Positions 25,521 to 34,053 of a stretch of 64,000 bases of DNA are shown here, one piece after another (position 1 is the stretch's first letter; every line of letters begins with the position of its first letter). The notes beneath the pieces were generated by a model that saw nothing but the letters and a program-made list of their open reading frames with translations, searched no databases and was not told the origin of the DNA. Made by a program: the position numbers and the translations under genes. This DNA is from Streptomyces sp. NBC_01197 (GTDB lineage Bacteria; Actinomycetota; Actinomycetes; Streptomycetales; Streptomycetaceae): the NCBI RefSeq assembly GCF_036010505.1, contig NZ_CP108569.1, forward strand, positions 5,447,001 to 5,511,000, read 5' to 3'.

Positions 25521-26126
25521 TCAGCGCGACGGGCTGTCCGGGCTCCCGGTGCTGTCGTCGTTGCGCTGGTGGCTGCGGCGGGCGTCGCGGTCGAAGATGC
25601 CCAGCAGCTCGCACGGCCCGGCTTCGGCACCGATGGCGTGCGGGACCATCGTGGGGAACTCGGCGGCCTGGTTGGTCTCCACCCGGAAGCGCCGGTTGCC
25701 CAGGAGCAGGACGGCAGTGCCGGAGAGGACGACGAGCCATTCGCGGCCCGGGTGGGCGCGCATACGTGAGGGGCTGTCGGGCGGTGGGTCCGTCATGCGC
25801 TGGCGTACGACGGTCATGCCCGGGTCCGCCCGGACGGACCAGCGCATCAGCTGGTGGGCGGAGTCGATCACCGGGCTGGAGATAACGTCGTCCGTGGCCG
25901 TCTCGACCAGTTGGTCGAGCGTGGTGTCCAGCGCGCGGGCGAGGGTGACGAGCTGGTCCAGAGCGAGGCGGCGCTGACCGTTCTCGATCCGGCTGAGCGT
26001 GGAGGGGCTGAGCCGGGCGCGGGTGGCCAGCTCGTCCAGAGACCAGCCCTGCGCCACGCGCAGCGCGCGGATCCGTTTGCGTACGAGGCTGTCGAACTCC
26101 CCATCGTCTTGCGTCATGGGCATCAT
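25521..26126 (-). CDS. XRE-family HTH regulator with C-terminal cupin domain
   Basis: About 201 residues. HTH_3 domain at about 13-70: LRVAQGWSLDELATRARLSP, STLSRIENGQRRLALDQLVT. Cupin barrel at about 105-180: PGREWLVVLSGTAVLLLGNR and VETNQAAEFPTMVPHAIGAE. The class senses small ligands through the cupin and represses neighbours. Three ATG codons (26126, 26123, 26117) compete; no ribosome site is evident, so a leaderless transcript is possible. Likely regulator of the methyltransferase downstream. Confidence 0.84.
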   Translation of the reverse strand: MMPMTQDDGEFDSLVRKRIRALRVAQGWSLDELATRARLSPSTLSRIENGQRRLALDQLVTLARALDTTLDQLVETATDDVISSPVIDSAHQLMRWSVRADPGMTVVRQRMTDPPPDSPSRMRAHPGREWLVVLSGTAVLLLGNRRFRVETNQAAEFPTMVPHAIGAEAGPCELLGIFDRDARRSHQRNDDSTGSPDSPSR

Positions 26127-26221
26127 CGTATGCCGTATGCGCAAAGCCCACAGAACTGTCGGCACCACCGCCCCATGACGCCGTCGTCACCCGTCGGGCC
26201 GGGAAGCTCTAGGGTGCTGGA

Positions 26222-26617
26222 ATGCCGTCGTACAGCATTGGCCAGGCAGCGGGACTGCTCGGTGTGAGTCCTGAGACCGTCCGTCGCTGGGCCGACGGGG
26301 GGCAGATCGCCATGGACCGGGACGGCTCGGGGAACCGCGTCATCGACGGGGCGAGCCTCGCGGCCTTCGCCAAGGGGCGGGCCGAGGGCCTGCATCCGGT
26401 GCCGGGGGAGGTCCACACCTCCGTACGGAACTCCTTCGCCGGGATCGTCACCCGGGTCGTCGTGGACGACGTGGTCGCCCAGGTCGAGATCCAGTCCGGG
26501 CCGCACCGGCTGGTCTCCCTGGTGAGCCGGGAGGCCGTCGACGAGCTGGGGATCGTGGTCGGGGTGACCGCAACGGCGCGTGTGAAGTCGACGAACGTTC
26601 ATATCGACAGGCAGTAG
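26222..26617 (+). CDS. HTH-Mop (TOBE) molybdate-responsive regulator candidate, copy 1
   Basis: 131 residues. MerR/excisionase-type HTH at 1-50: YSIGQAAGLLGVSPETVRRW, ADGGQIAMDRDGSGNRVIDG. Molybdate-binding Mop/TOBE domain at about 68-131: SVRNSFAGIVTRVVVDDVVA, HRLVSLVSREAVDELGIVVG, ARVKSTNVHI. The paralogue at 35217-35612 is of equal length and collinear throughout. A -10-like TCTAGGGT ends about seven bases before the ATG, suggesting a leaderless or nearly leaderless transcript. Inferred role: one-component molybdate sensor, with the domain order HTH then one Mop. Confidence 0.85.
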   Translation: MPSYSIGQAAGLLGVSPETVRRWADGGQIAMDRDGSGNRVIDGASLAAFAKGRAEGLHPVPGEVHTSVRNSFAGIVTRVVVDDVVAQVEIQSGPHRLVSLVSREAVDELGIVVGVTATARVKSTNVHIDRQ

Positions 26618-26649
26618 CCGGCTCGGCAGGCGGTAGCCGGTCCCGGCGG

Positions 26650-27606
26650 TCAGCGGGCGAGGCGGGCGAGGCGAGGGAAGAGAGCTTCGGCGCTGCCGCG
26701 ATTGACGGCCTCGGCCTGGCCGGGGGTGAAGTCCCGGTAGGTCTCCAGGAAGTGGTCGTAGTAGTTGCCGGTGTTCTGCGGAGCGAAGGGCCAGTCGCTT
26801 CCGTAGAGGACGTGGCCGGGCTCGGCGAAGGCGAGCAGTGCGGGCAGGGCGCTGGGGCTGGCGGCCAGTGCGGTGTCGAAGTAGAACCGCTTGAGGTCGC
26901 GGATGATGTCCTCGTCGTCGCGGCCGGTGTCGACCACGGTCGAGGTCAGGCCCGAGAACCGGTAGGCCGCGTAGGGCAGGAAGCCGCCGCCGTGCGACAG
27001 GATGACCTTCACCTTCGGGTACCGGCTCGTGACACCGTTCAGCACCATGTTCAGAGCAGTGCGGGTGGTGTCGAAGACGTAGTCGGCCAGTGGGGCCGGG
27101 GTCCCGGGAAGCAGTGCCATCGGGGGCTGTGCCGGGTGGATGAACACGACCGCCTCACGCCGGTCCAGCTCGGCCCAGAGCGGCTCGAAGCCCGGATCGC
27201 CGAGGTAGCGGCCCTGGGTGTTGGACATGAGCACCACACCGTCGGCACCCAGGGTGTCCAGTGCGTAGGCGGTCTCTTCCAGCGCGCCCTCCACGTCCGG
27301 CAGCGGGATGGAGGCGAAGGAGCCGATCCGGTCGGGGTGGTCCTTGACCCTTTCGGCGCCGTACTCGTTGACGGCACGGGCCAGGGCCCGGGCCCCGGCC
27401 ACGTCGTCGTCGAGGCGGACACCGGGCGCGGTGACCGAGAGGACGCCGGTGGCGATGCCCTGCTCGTCCATCATCGTGATCGCGTCGGCCGCGCTCCAGG
27501 CCGGGATGGCCCAGCCGCCGGAGTCCATACCGCGGGATTCCAGGGCCTTCGCCCAGACCGGCGGAACGATGTGCTGGTGGACGTCTATGCGTGCCGGGAA
27601 GCTCAT
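26650..27606 (-). CDS. metal-dependent amidohydrolase, ACMSD-like (amidohydrolase 2)
   Basis: 318 residues. The N-terminal metal motif is IDVHQHIVPP. VVFIHPAQPPMA provides the middle histidine (about residue 165), VILSHGGGFLPY the next, and HVLYGSDWPFAP the catalytic aspartate near residue 280. These are the features of the aminocarboxymuconate-semialdehyde decarboxylase-like family, which decarboxylates or hydrolyses aromatic ring-cleavage products. ATG 27606 has AGAGGAA at good spacing. Divergent from a MarR gene, which probably controls it. Exact substrate unknown. Confidence 0.86.
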   Translation of the reverse strand: MSFPARIDVHQHIVPPVWAKALESRGMDSGGWAIPAWSAADAITMMDEQGIATGVLSVTAPGVRLDDDVAGARALARAVNEYGAERVKDHPDRIGSFASIPLPDVEGALEETAYALDTLGADGVVLMSNTQGRYLGDPGFEPLWAELDRREAVVFIHPAQPPMALLPGTPAPLADYVFDTTRTALNMVLNGVTSRYPKVKVILSHGGGFLPYAAYRFSGLTSTVVDTGRDDEDIIRDLKRFYFDTALAASPSALPALLAFAEPGHVLYGSDWPFAPQNTGNYYDHFLETYRDFTPGQAEAVNRGSAEALFPRLARLAR

Positions 27607-27619
27607 TTCCTCTGCTCTC

Positions 27620-27660
27620 CTAACATTTAGCGTGCTAACGAATTCATTCAGTACGCTAAC
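27620..27660. promoter_or_regulatory. CTAAC repeat operator region, amidohydrolase/MarR
   Basis: CTAAC occurs three times in direct orientation (27620-27624, 27635-27639, 27656-27660) and TTAGCGTGCTAA (27627-27638) is an inverted repeat, all within the 58-base divergent region. Likely MarR binding site overlapping both promoters. Confidence 0.6.
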
Positions 27661-27664
27661 GGTC

Positions 27665-28162
27665 ATGGTTGGAAGAAGCAAGCGCACCCCGGACGAGGGC
27701 GCGGAATCGAGCGCACCCGTCACATCGGACGCAGGCGTGGACGAGCTGGCGCAGGCCGCGGACGCGCTCTTCTACGCGATGCGCCGTGCCCGCTCGGTGG
27801 CCGGCCAAGCGGGCTCCGGTCTGTCCCTCGCCCAACTGGCCCTCCTCGCCCCGCTGGCGACGGCGGGGGAGCTCACGGTCGGGCAACTGGCCGCCGCGGC
27901 CGACGTCAGCGTCCCTACCGCCACCCGGATGCTCCAGCAGCTGGAGGGCAAGGGCAGCGTGACCCGTCGGCGCTCGGCCACCGATGAGCGCCGGGTCCTG
28001 GTCGGCCTCACCGATGACGGCGCCCACCAGCTCGGCGCCGTACGCGCGCGACTGCGTGAACGCCAGACCGCCACCCTGACCCAGTTCCCGCCCGCCGAAC
28101 GCACGCAGCTCGCCCGCCAGTTGCACCGACTGGCCGACGCCATCGCCGCCCTGGACGCCTGA
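27665..28162 (+). CDS. MarR family transcriptional regulator
   Basis: 165 residues. Winged helix with ELTVGQLAAAADVSVPTATR as HTH and RRRSATDERRVLVGLTDDGA as wing. Residues 1-25 are a polar extension. ATG 27665 fits the family N-terminus although the frame is open upstream. Divergent from the amidohydrolase; MarR members in this setting often answer to an aromatic acid. Convergent with pucR downstream. Confidence 0.86.
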   Translation: MVGRSKRTPDEGAESSAPVTSDAGVDELAQAADALFYAMRRARSVAGQAGSGLSLAQLALLAPLATAGELTVGQLAAAADVSVPTATRMLQQLEGKGSVTRRRSATDERRVLVGLTDDGAHQLGAVRARLRERQTATLTQFPPAERTQLARQLHRLADAIAALDA

Positions 28163-28213
28163 GCACCCCGTCGGCAGCTGGTCCGTGGCCGGCGGTCCGT
28201 CAGCGGCGGCCCA

Positions 28214-29764
28214 TCAGCGGCACTTCAGCGCGGCGTGCAGGTCGAGTTTGTCGTCCAGGTTGGAGAGCCCGCGGCCGGTCAGGGTCTCCACGCGCTGGAT
28301 GCGGTAGTGCACCGTGTTGACGTGCAGATGCAGGGCCTCCGCGGTGCGGGTCCAGGAGCAGTTGTGGTCGAGGAAGACCTCCAGTGTTTCCAGGAGCACC
28401 CGGTGCGAACTGCTGGAGCTGTCGGACAGGGGGCCCAGGGTGTTGGCGCTGAAGGCCGTGCGTACGTCGGCGGGGATGCCCGCCAGCAGCGCGTCCAGTG
28501 AGGCGAGGTCGTCGACCGCGGTGACCCGGTCGGCTCCGGCGGCTGTGGTGGCGGCCGCTGCCAGGGCGTAACGCGCCTGCCCGAGAGCGGAGTTGAGGCC
28601 GCTGGGCCCCGGGGTGCTGTCGCTGATACCGGCGTGCAGCGGTGTCTCCGGGACGCAGTCGTGCAGCAGCGACCACGCCTGGTCGACCGCGGGCCGCCCG
28701 GAGTCCTCGTCCCGGCCGGTGTGCAGGACAGCCGCCGCCGTGCCGCCGGGCCGCAGCCCCACCGCGAACGGGCCTGCCGCGGCGTGGCTCAGCGCCTCGG
28801 TGAGCGCGGCCCGCGCGCCCGTCCCCTCGTTCTGCTGCGGCCCGCAGGCCCCCAGCGCGGCGACGAGCACGCGGTAGTGACCGTGCGCCGGGAGGCCGCA
28901 GGCGGTCAGTGCGGAGTCCAGGGCCGTCGCGTCGGCCACCGGGGAGTCGATCAGGGCCAGCAGTCCGTCGGTGGCCCGCCGCTCCGCCGCCCGGCGCCGG
29001 TCGAGGGCGTGGCGGTACTGGGCCATCACGTCGGCGATCTCGTGGAGTACCCGGGGCGGGGCCTCCGCCGGGTCGGGGAGGTAGAGGTACCAGGTGTCGT
29101 AGGGGCCCGAGTCCGCGTCGATGCGCAGGGCGACCCGGGTGGTGTCCCGTGCGGTGTCCCTCAGCAGTGCGGCGGCCCGCTGTACGGGCAGCTCGGGGGC
29201 GGACGGCGTACGGCCGAGGGTGCGGCCCCCGGCCGCCAGCAGGTAGCACGGCAGCCGGCCGAGATGGGCGAAGGCGCGGTCCAGGAGTTCGGCGGGGCCC
29301 GCGCCGTCCGCGAGCAGCCGGGCGAGCTCCGTCCGGACGTTGGCGGGCAGCGCGTAGTGGTGGGCCGGGCGGCGGCTGAGGTCGCCCCACTGGCGCAGAT
29401 AGACCGCCTCGGTGATGGCGCGGAAGCTCGTCTGCGCGGGCACGGAGAGCAGCGGGACACCGTGTTCGCGGCAGGAGTCGACCAGGACGGCGGGGACGGT
29501 GCCGTGGGTCTCCTCGCCCGCCAGGAGCGCCGTCGCCCCGGCCGAGCGGAGCGCCGAGACGAAGTGGTCGGTCTTCGCCGGGCTGTCGCCGGGGCTCCAC
29601 CAGACCAGCCCGCTCAGCACGATCTCGCCCTGCTGGAGGAAGCGCGCCGGGTCCTCCAGATCCGTGGCGGTGACACCGCTGATCTCCCGGGTGAGGAGCG
29701 GGCGGTCCCCCCAGAGCAGGGCCAGATCGAGCGATTCGAGCTGGAGAAGTTGTTCGACGTGCAT
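28214..29764 (-). CDS. PucR family transcriptional regulator
   Basis: 516 residues. N-terminal PucR domain at about 5-125 (VEQLLQLESLDLALLWGDRP, LTREISGVTATDLEDPARFL). A GGDEF-like CdaR middle region follows, then the C-terminal HTH_30 (FLDHNCSWTRTAEALHLHVN, TVHYRIQRVETLTGRGL). PucR proteins activate purine-catabolism genes. Divergence from a xanthine-dehydrogenase-type operon supports that role here. ATG 29764 follows AAGGAGC; the in-frame upstream extension looks non-coding. Confidence 0.9.
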   Translation of the reverse strand: MHVEQLLQLESLDLALLWGDRPLLTREISGVTATDLEDPARFLQQGEIVLSGLVWWSPGDSPAKTDHFVSALRSAGATALLAGEETHGTVPAVLVDSCREHGVPLLSVPAQTSFRAITEAVYLRQWGDLSRRPAHHYALPANVRTELARLLADGAGPAELLDRAFAHLGRLPCYLLAAGGRTLGRTPSAPELPVQRAAALLRDTARDTTRVALRIDADSGPYDTWYLYLPDPAEAPPRVLHEIADVMAQYRHALDRRRAAERRATDGLLALIDSPVADATALDSALTACGLPAHGHYRVLVAALGACGPQQNEGTGARAALTEALSHAAAGPFAVGLRPGGTAAAVLHTGRDEDSGRPAVDQAWSLLHDCVPETPLHAGISDSTPGPSGLNSALGQARYALAAAATTAAGADRVTAVDDLASLDALLAGIPADVRTAFSANTLGPLSDSSSSSHRVLLETLEVFLDHNCSWTRTAEALHLHVNTVHYRIQRVETLTGRGLSNLDDKLDLHAALKCR

Positions 29765-30119
29765 GCTCTGGCTCCTTGTGCGGCGCCCGACCTGAAGATC
29801 CGGCATCTCACATTCACTAGGCGAGTGCGAGTGGAGACATCGTAAATGCCAGGGAGCTGCGCCGGAATGCCTCTTGGTTGATCATCCAACCATCGCGCTG
29901 GGGACTCGGCGGATTTCCGTGGCTGAAACCAGTCGTGCCGGACCGTGGCGCGTTGCTTCACTGACGGAGTACGTGCCGCCGGTGCGGGCGCCGGGCGGAG
30001 CTTCGGCGGCCCGGGAGCGGAAACCCGGGAGCGGAAACCCCGGGCGGCGCGACCGGGCACGAACCGGCAGAACGAAGACCCGGAGAAGGAAACCCGGAGA
30101 AGGAAAAGGGGGGAGCGGT
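29765..30119. promoter_or_regulatory. pucR-xdh divergent regulatory region
   Basis: 355 bases without a gene. An inverted repeat TGGTTG-ATCATC-CAACCA (29875-29892) sits about 230 bases before the xdh start and is a candidate PucR site. Downstream are two tandem duplications described separately. The start of the FAD subunit is preceded by a very G-rich GGGGGGAGCGGT. Confidence 0.5.
30011..30105. repeat. two 14-base tandem duplications in the xdh leader
   Basis: CCGGGAGCGGAAAC is present twice without a gap (30011-30024, 30025-30038), and ACCCGGAGAAGGAA twice (30078-30091, 30092-30105). Both units contain Shine-Dalgarno-like GGAG/AAGGA cores, and the second array ends 14 bases before the ATG of the FAD subunit. 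Confidence 0.85.
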
Positions 30120-30944
30120 ATGGATCTCAATACGGTGGCCGAGGTGTGCGACGCGCGCACCGGACCGGCCTGGCGCCCCGGCGACTACTGGCTGGGCGGC
30201 GGCACCTACCTCTTCTCCGAGCCCCAGCCCCGGCTGCGCCGGCTGATCGATCTCAGCCGGATGGGCTGGGAGCCGCTGAAGGAACTGCCGAACGGCGATC
30301 TGGAGATCGCGGCGACCTGCACGATCGCGCAGCTCTCCCGGTTCGGGAAGGCCTGGCCGGCCCCCGCGGCGCCGCTCGTCGAGCAGTGCTGCCGGGCGTT
30401 CCTCGCCTCATTCAAGATCTGGAACATGGCGACCCTCGGCGGGAACCTCTGCAACGGTCTGCCGGCCGGCCCGATGATCTCGCTCACCGCCGCTCTCGAC
30501 GGCGTCTGCCTGCTCCGGGCGCAGGACGGATCGCTGCGCCGCCTGCCGGTCACGGACTTCATCATCGGTGCCGGGGTCAAGAACCTGGGCCAGGGGGAGT
30601 TGCTCCGCTCGGTCACCCTGCCCGCCCGCGCGCTCGCCTCCCGTACGGCGTTCCGTCAGGCGTCGCTCTACGGGCTCGGCCGCTCCGGCGCGCTGATCGT
30701 CGGTGCGCTCGACCCGGTGGACGGCTCGCTGGCCATCACGGTCACGGCCTCGACCGTACGGCCGTTCCGGTTCTGGTTCCCGCTGCCGCCGACGGCGGCC
30801 CGGCTACGCGCGGAGATCCTGCGGAAAGTCCAGGACGACGACTGGTTCGACGACATCCACGGGCTCCCCGAGTGGCGCCGCCACATGGCGCTGCGTCTCG
30901 CCGAGGAGATCCGTTCCGAACTCACCGAGGGCGGTGTGCGATGA
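30120..30944 (+). CDS. xanthine-dehydrogenase-type FAD-binding subunit
   Basis: 274 residues. PCMH-type FAD domain with DYWLGGGTYLFSEPQPRLRR near the N-terminus and the FAD-contacting segment FKIWNMATLGGNLCNGLPAG near residue 105 (family: IRNxATxGGNLxxxxPxxD). The CO-dehydrogenase flavoprotein C-terminal domain follows. It passes electrons from the iron-sulfur clusters to NAD or another acceptor. ATG 30120 has GGGGGGAG upstream. The stop overlaps the next start (ATGA), so it is coupled to the catalytic subunit. Confidence 0.88.
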   Translation: MDLNTVAEVCDARTGPAWRPGDYWLGGGTYLFSEPQPRLRRLIDLSRMGWEPLKELPNGDLEIAATCTIAQLSRFGKAWPAPAAPLVEQCCRAFLASFKIWNMATLGGNLCNGLPAGPMISLTAALDGVCLLRAQDGSLRRLPVTDFIIGAGVKNLGQGELLRSVTLPARALASRTAFRQASLYGLGRSGALIVGALDPVDGSLAITVTASTVRPFRFWFPLPPTAARLRAEILRKVQDDDWFDDIHGLPEWRRHMALRLAEEIRSELTEGGVR

Positions 30945-33880
30945 CCTACGAGATCGAAGTGAACAAGAAGCGGTTCGATGCGGAGCCCCGTCCCGGACAG
31001 TGTCTGCGGACCTATCTGCGGGACCGCGGCTGGTTCGGTGTGAAGAAGGGGTGCGACGCGGGGGACTGCGGGGCGTGCACGGTGCATGTGGACGGCGAGC
31101 CCGTGCACAGCTGCCTCTACCCCGCCGTACGGGCCGAAGGCCGTTCGGTCACCACGGTGGAGGGGCTGGCCGAGGACGACGAACTCCACCCCGTACAGCA
31201 GAAGTTCCTCGACGCGCAGGGCTTCCAGTGCGGGTTCTGCACCGCCGGGTTCCTGATGACCACCGCGGCGCTCGACGAGGACCAGCTGACCGACCTGCCC
31301 AGGGCGCTCAAGGGAAACCTGTGCCGCTGCACGGGCTACCGGGCGATCGAGGACTCCATCAGGGGGGTCAAGCACGCGGAGGCGCCCTGCGCGGGCAAGG
31401 CCGTCGGCCGCAGCCTGCCCGCCCCGGCGGGACCGCAGGTGGTCACCGGCACCGCGCGCTACACCTTCGACATCGATGTGCCGGGGCTGCTGCACATGAA
31501 GCTGCTGCGCTCCCCGCACGCACACGCCCGCATCGTCTCCATCGACACCTCGGCCGCACTGCGGGTGCCCGGCGTGCACACCGTCCTGACCCACTACGAC
31601 GCGCCGGAGCGGCTGTACTCAACGGCGCGCCACGAACACCCCGAAGAGGACCCGGACGACACCCGGCTGCTTGACGACACCGTGCGCTACGTCGGCCAGC
31701 GCGTCGCCGCGGTCGTCGCCGACAGCGAGGGCGCCGCCGAGGAGGGCTGCCGCCGGATCGAGGTCGTCTACGACGTACTGCCCGCCGTTTTCGACCCGGA
31801 GGAGGCGATGCTGCCGGGTGCCCCCGTCGTCCACGCCAAGGACGCGAAGCAGGCCCGCATCGCCCGCCCGCAGGACAACGTCGTCGGCGAGGCGCACGGG
31901 GAGATCGGCGACGTCGAGGCCGGGTTCGCCGAGGCCGATGTGGTGTACGAGCAGGACTTCCGCACCCAGCGGGTGCAGCACGCCAGCCTGGAGACGCACG
32001 GAGCGGTCGCCTGGTTCGAGGACATGGAGGAGGGCGCGGGCGGCGAGACGGGCTCCGCCGTAGGGGCCGACAGGGTGCGCAGGACCGGCGACACGGAGGG
32101 CGCCGGCCACGCCGGCAGTGCCGAGGGAGAAGCGGGCGCCGGCCGCACCGAGGGGATTCCCGCTCCGCCGGACGGACAGCGCCTGGTCGTGCGGTCGAGC
32201 AGCCAGACCCCGTTCCTGACCCGGCGCGCACTATGTGTCCTGTTCGAACTGCCGCTGGAGAAGGTACGCGTGGTCGCGGGCCGGGTCGGCGGAGGATTCG
32301 GCGGCAAGCAGGAGATGATCGTCGAGGACATCGTCGCGCTCGCCGTGCTGCGGACGGGGCGCCCGGTCAAGCTGGAGTACACCCGGGCCGAGCAATTCTA
32401 CGGCGCCACCACCCGCCATCCGTTCCGTATCCGCATCAAGGCCGGGGCCCGGCGCGACGGCACGCTCACCGCGCTCCAGTTGCGGGTGGTCTCCAACACG
32501 GGGGCCTACGGGAACCACGGCCCGGCCGTGATGTTCCACGCCTGCGGCGAGTCCCTGTCGGTCTACCGCTGCCCCAACAAGAAGGCGGACGGCTACTCGG
32601 TCTACACCCATGCCGTTCCGGCGGGCGCGTTCCGTGGGTACGGGCTCGGGCAGGTCGTCTTCGGCATGGAGTCCGTGCTCGACGAGCTGGCCAGGCGGCT
32701 GGACATGGACCCGATGGAGCTGAAGGCACGCAACATCATCAAGGCGGGCGAGCCCATGATCACCGCCGACGGTGAGGAGGAGGACCTGCACATCGCCAGC
32801 TACGGGCTCGACCAGTGCCTCGGTATCGTCCGCGCGGCGCAGGAGCAGGAGAGGGGGAGGGAGAACGAGCAGAAGCAGGCGAAGGCGGCGGACCCGCAGG
32901 CCCCGCCGCCGGGCGGTTCCGTGCCCGACGGGTGGCTCGTCGGCGAGGGCTCGGCCCTCTCGATGATCGCCACCGGACCGCCCGGCGGCCATATCGCCGA
33001 CGCACGTGTCACGCTCCTCGCCGACGGCACCTTCGATCTCGCCGTCGGTACGGCCGAGTTCGGCAACGGCACCACCACCGTGCACCGGCAGGTCGCCGCG
33101 GGCGAACTCGGCACCACCGTCGACCAGATCACCATTCGCCAGTCGGACACGGATGTGGTGCGCCACGACACAGGCGCTTTCGGCTCGACCGGCACCGTGG
33201 TGGCGGGCAAGGCGACCCTGCGGGCGTCGCAGGCGCTCGCCGCGTCGCTGCTGGCCTTCGCCGCCGCCCATCTCGGGGTGGCCAAGGAGGACTGCCGACT
33301 GGTCGAGGAAGCAGTGGAGTGCGGCGAACGCCGTCTGCTGCTCAAAGAGTTGTACGCCGCCGCGCAGGCCGTGGGCCAGGAACTCGCCGAGGACGGCCAC
33401 TTCGGCGGCACACCCCGCTCGGTGGCCTTCAACGCCCAGTGGTTCAAGATCGCCGTCGACCCTGGCAGCGGAGAGATCCGCATCCTGCGCAGTGTGCACG
33501 CGGCGGACGCGGGCAAGGTGATGAACCCGATGCAGTGCCGTGGCCAGGTCGAAGGCGGAGTGGCCCAGGCGCTGGGTGCCACGCTCTTCGAGAACGTACG
33601 GCTCGGAGAGCGCGGCCAGGTCACCACGCCCGCCTTCCGTATGTACCGACTGCCCGCCTACGCCGATGTGCCCCGTACCGAGGTGCACTTCATGGAGACC
33701 GATGACGCGATCGGTCCGCTGGGCGCGAAGTCCATGAGTGAGAGCCCGTTCAACCCGGTTGCCCCGGCCCTGGCGAACGCGCTGCGGGACGCCACCGGCA
33801 TCCGCTTCACCGAACTTCCGGTCACCCGCGACCGCGTATGGCGTGCCATGGACCGGCGGGCCCGGGGTCTTGATGAGTAG
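30941..33880 (+). CDS. xanthine-dehydrogenase-type fused [2Fe-2S]/molybdopterin subunit
   Basis: 979 residues from ATG 30941; a much longer open frame upstream is a shadow of the FAD gene. Residues 1-150 are the FeS part: Cys38, 43, 46, 58 for the first [2Fe-2S] cluster, and CGFC (about 97-100) with CRC (about 128-130) for the second. The molybdopterin part starts near residue 155 and has VVAGRVGGGFGGKQE and, near the end, SMSESPFNPVAPALANAL, where the active-site glutamate is expected. Two non-conserved inserts are present: an acidic Gly-rich one (about 360-410) and a charged Gln/Pro-rich one (about 630-665). Substrate probably a purine, given PucR. A single polypeptide for small plus large subunit differs from the usual three-subunit form. 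Confidence 0.88.
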   Translation: MTYEIEVNKKRFDAEPRPGQCLRTYLRDRGWFGVKKGCDAGDCGACTVHVDGEPVHSCLYPAVRAEGRSVTTVEGLAEDDELHPVQQKFLDAQGFQCGFCTAGFLMTTAALDEDQLTDLPRALKGNLCRCTGYRAIEDSIRGVKHAEAPCAGKAVGRSLPAPAGPQVVTGTARYTFDIDVPGLLHMKLLRSPHAHARIVSIDTSAALRVPGVHTVLTHYDAPERLYSTARHEHPEEDPDDTRLLDDTVRYVGQRVAAVVADSEGAAEEGCRRIEVVYDVLPAVFDPEEAMLPGAPVVHAKDAKQARIARPQDNVVGEAHGEIGDVEAGFAEADVVYEQDFRTQRVQHASLETHGAVAWFEDMEEGAGGETGSAVGADRVRRTGDTEGAGHAGSAEGEAGAGRTEGIPAPPDGQRLVVRSSSQTPFLTRRALCVLFELPLEKVRVVAGRVGGGFGGKQEMIVEDIVALAVLRTGRPVKLEYTRAEQFYGATTRHPFRIRIKAGARRDGTLTALQLRVVSNTGAYGNHGPAVMFHACGESLSVYRCPNKKADGYSVYTHAVPAGAFRGYGLGQVVFGMESVLDELARRLDMDPMELKARNIIKAGEPMITADGEEEDLHIASYGLDQCLGIVRAAQEQERGRENEQKQAKAADPQAPPPGGSVPDGWLVGEGSALSMIATGPPGGHIADARVTLLADGTFDLAVGTAEFGNGTTTVHRQVAAGELGTTVDQITIRQSDTDVVRHDTGAFGSTGTVVAGKATLRASQALAASLLAFAAAHLGVAKEDCRLVEEAVECGERRLLLKELYAAAQAVGQELAEDGHFGGTPRSVAFNAQWFKIAVDPGSGEIRILRSVHAADAGKVMNPMQCRGQVEGGVAQALGATLFENVRLGERGQVTTPAFRMYRLPAYADVPRTEVHFMETDDAIGPLGAKSMSESPFNPVAPALANALRDATGIRFTELPVTRDRVWRAMDRRARGLDE

Positions 33881-33932
33881 CGCCACCCCATCGGAAATCT
33901 CGCGTCTGCCGCCTGCCGTAGCTCATTTCAGT

Positions 33933-33953
33933 CCTATCAGCGAGCTTGATAGG
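33933..33953. promoter_or_regulatory. inverted repeat before the molybdopterin oxidoreductase gene
   Basis: CCTATCA and TGATAGG are perfect arms around seven bases. A GCATATG palindrome core lies at 33966-33972. Both are in the 173-base gap before the gene at 34054; they may be regulator sites or, for the inverted repeat, a short hairpin ending the xdh transcript. Confidence 0.4.
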
Positions 33954-34053
33954 CCGAATCGTCCCGCATATGTGGTTCAGGCCCCGATGCGGTGGGCATC
34001 ATGGGCTCCAGGCAACGGCGGACGCCGAGTGGCCCGTCTGGAGGGGGAACCCC

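Noticed and set aside
29945..30940. N-terminal extension of the xdh catalytic subunit frame by about 330 codons
   Set aside because: This part is a +1 shadow of the FAD-subunit gene; the real start overlaps that gene's stop at 30941.
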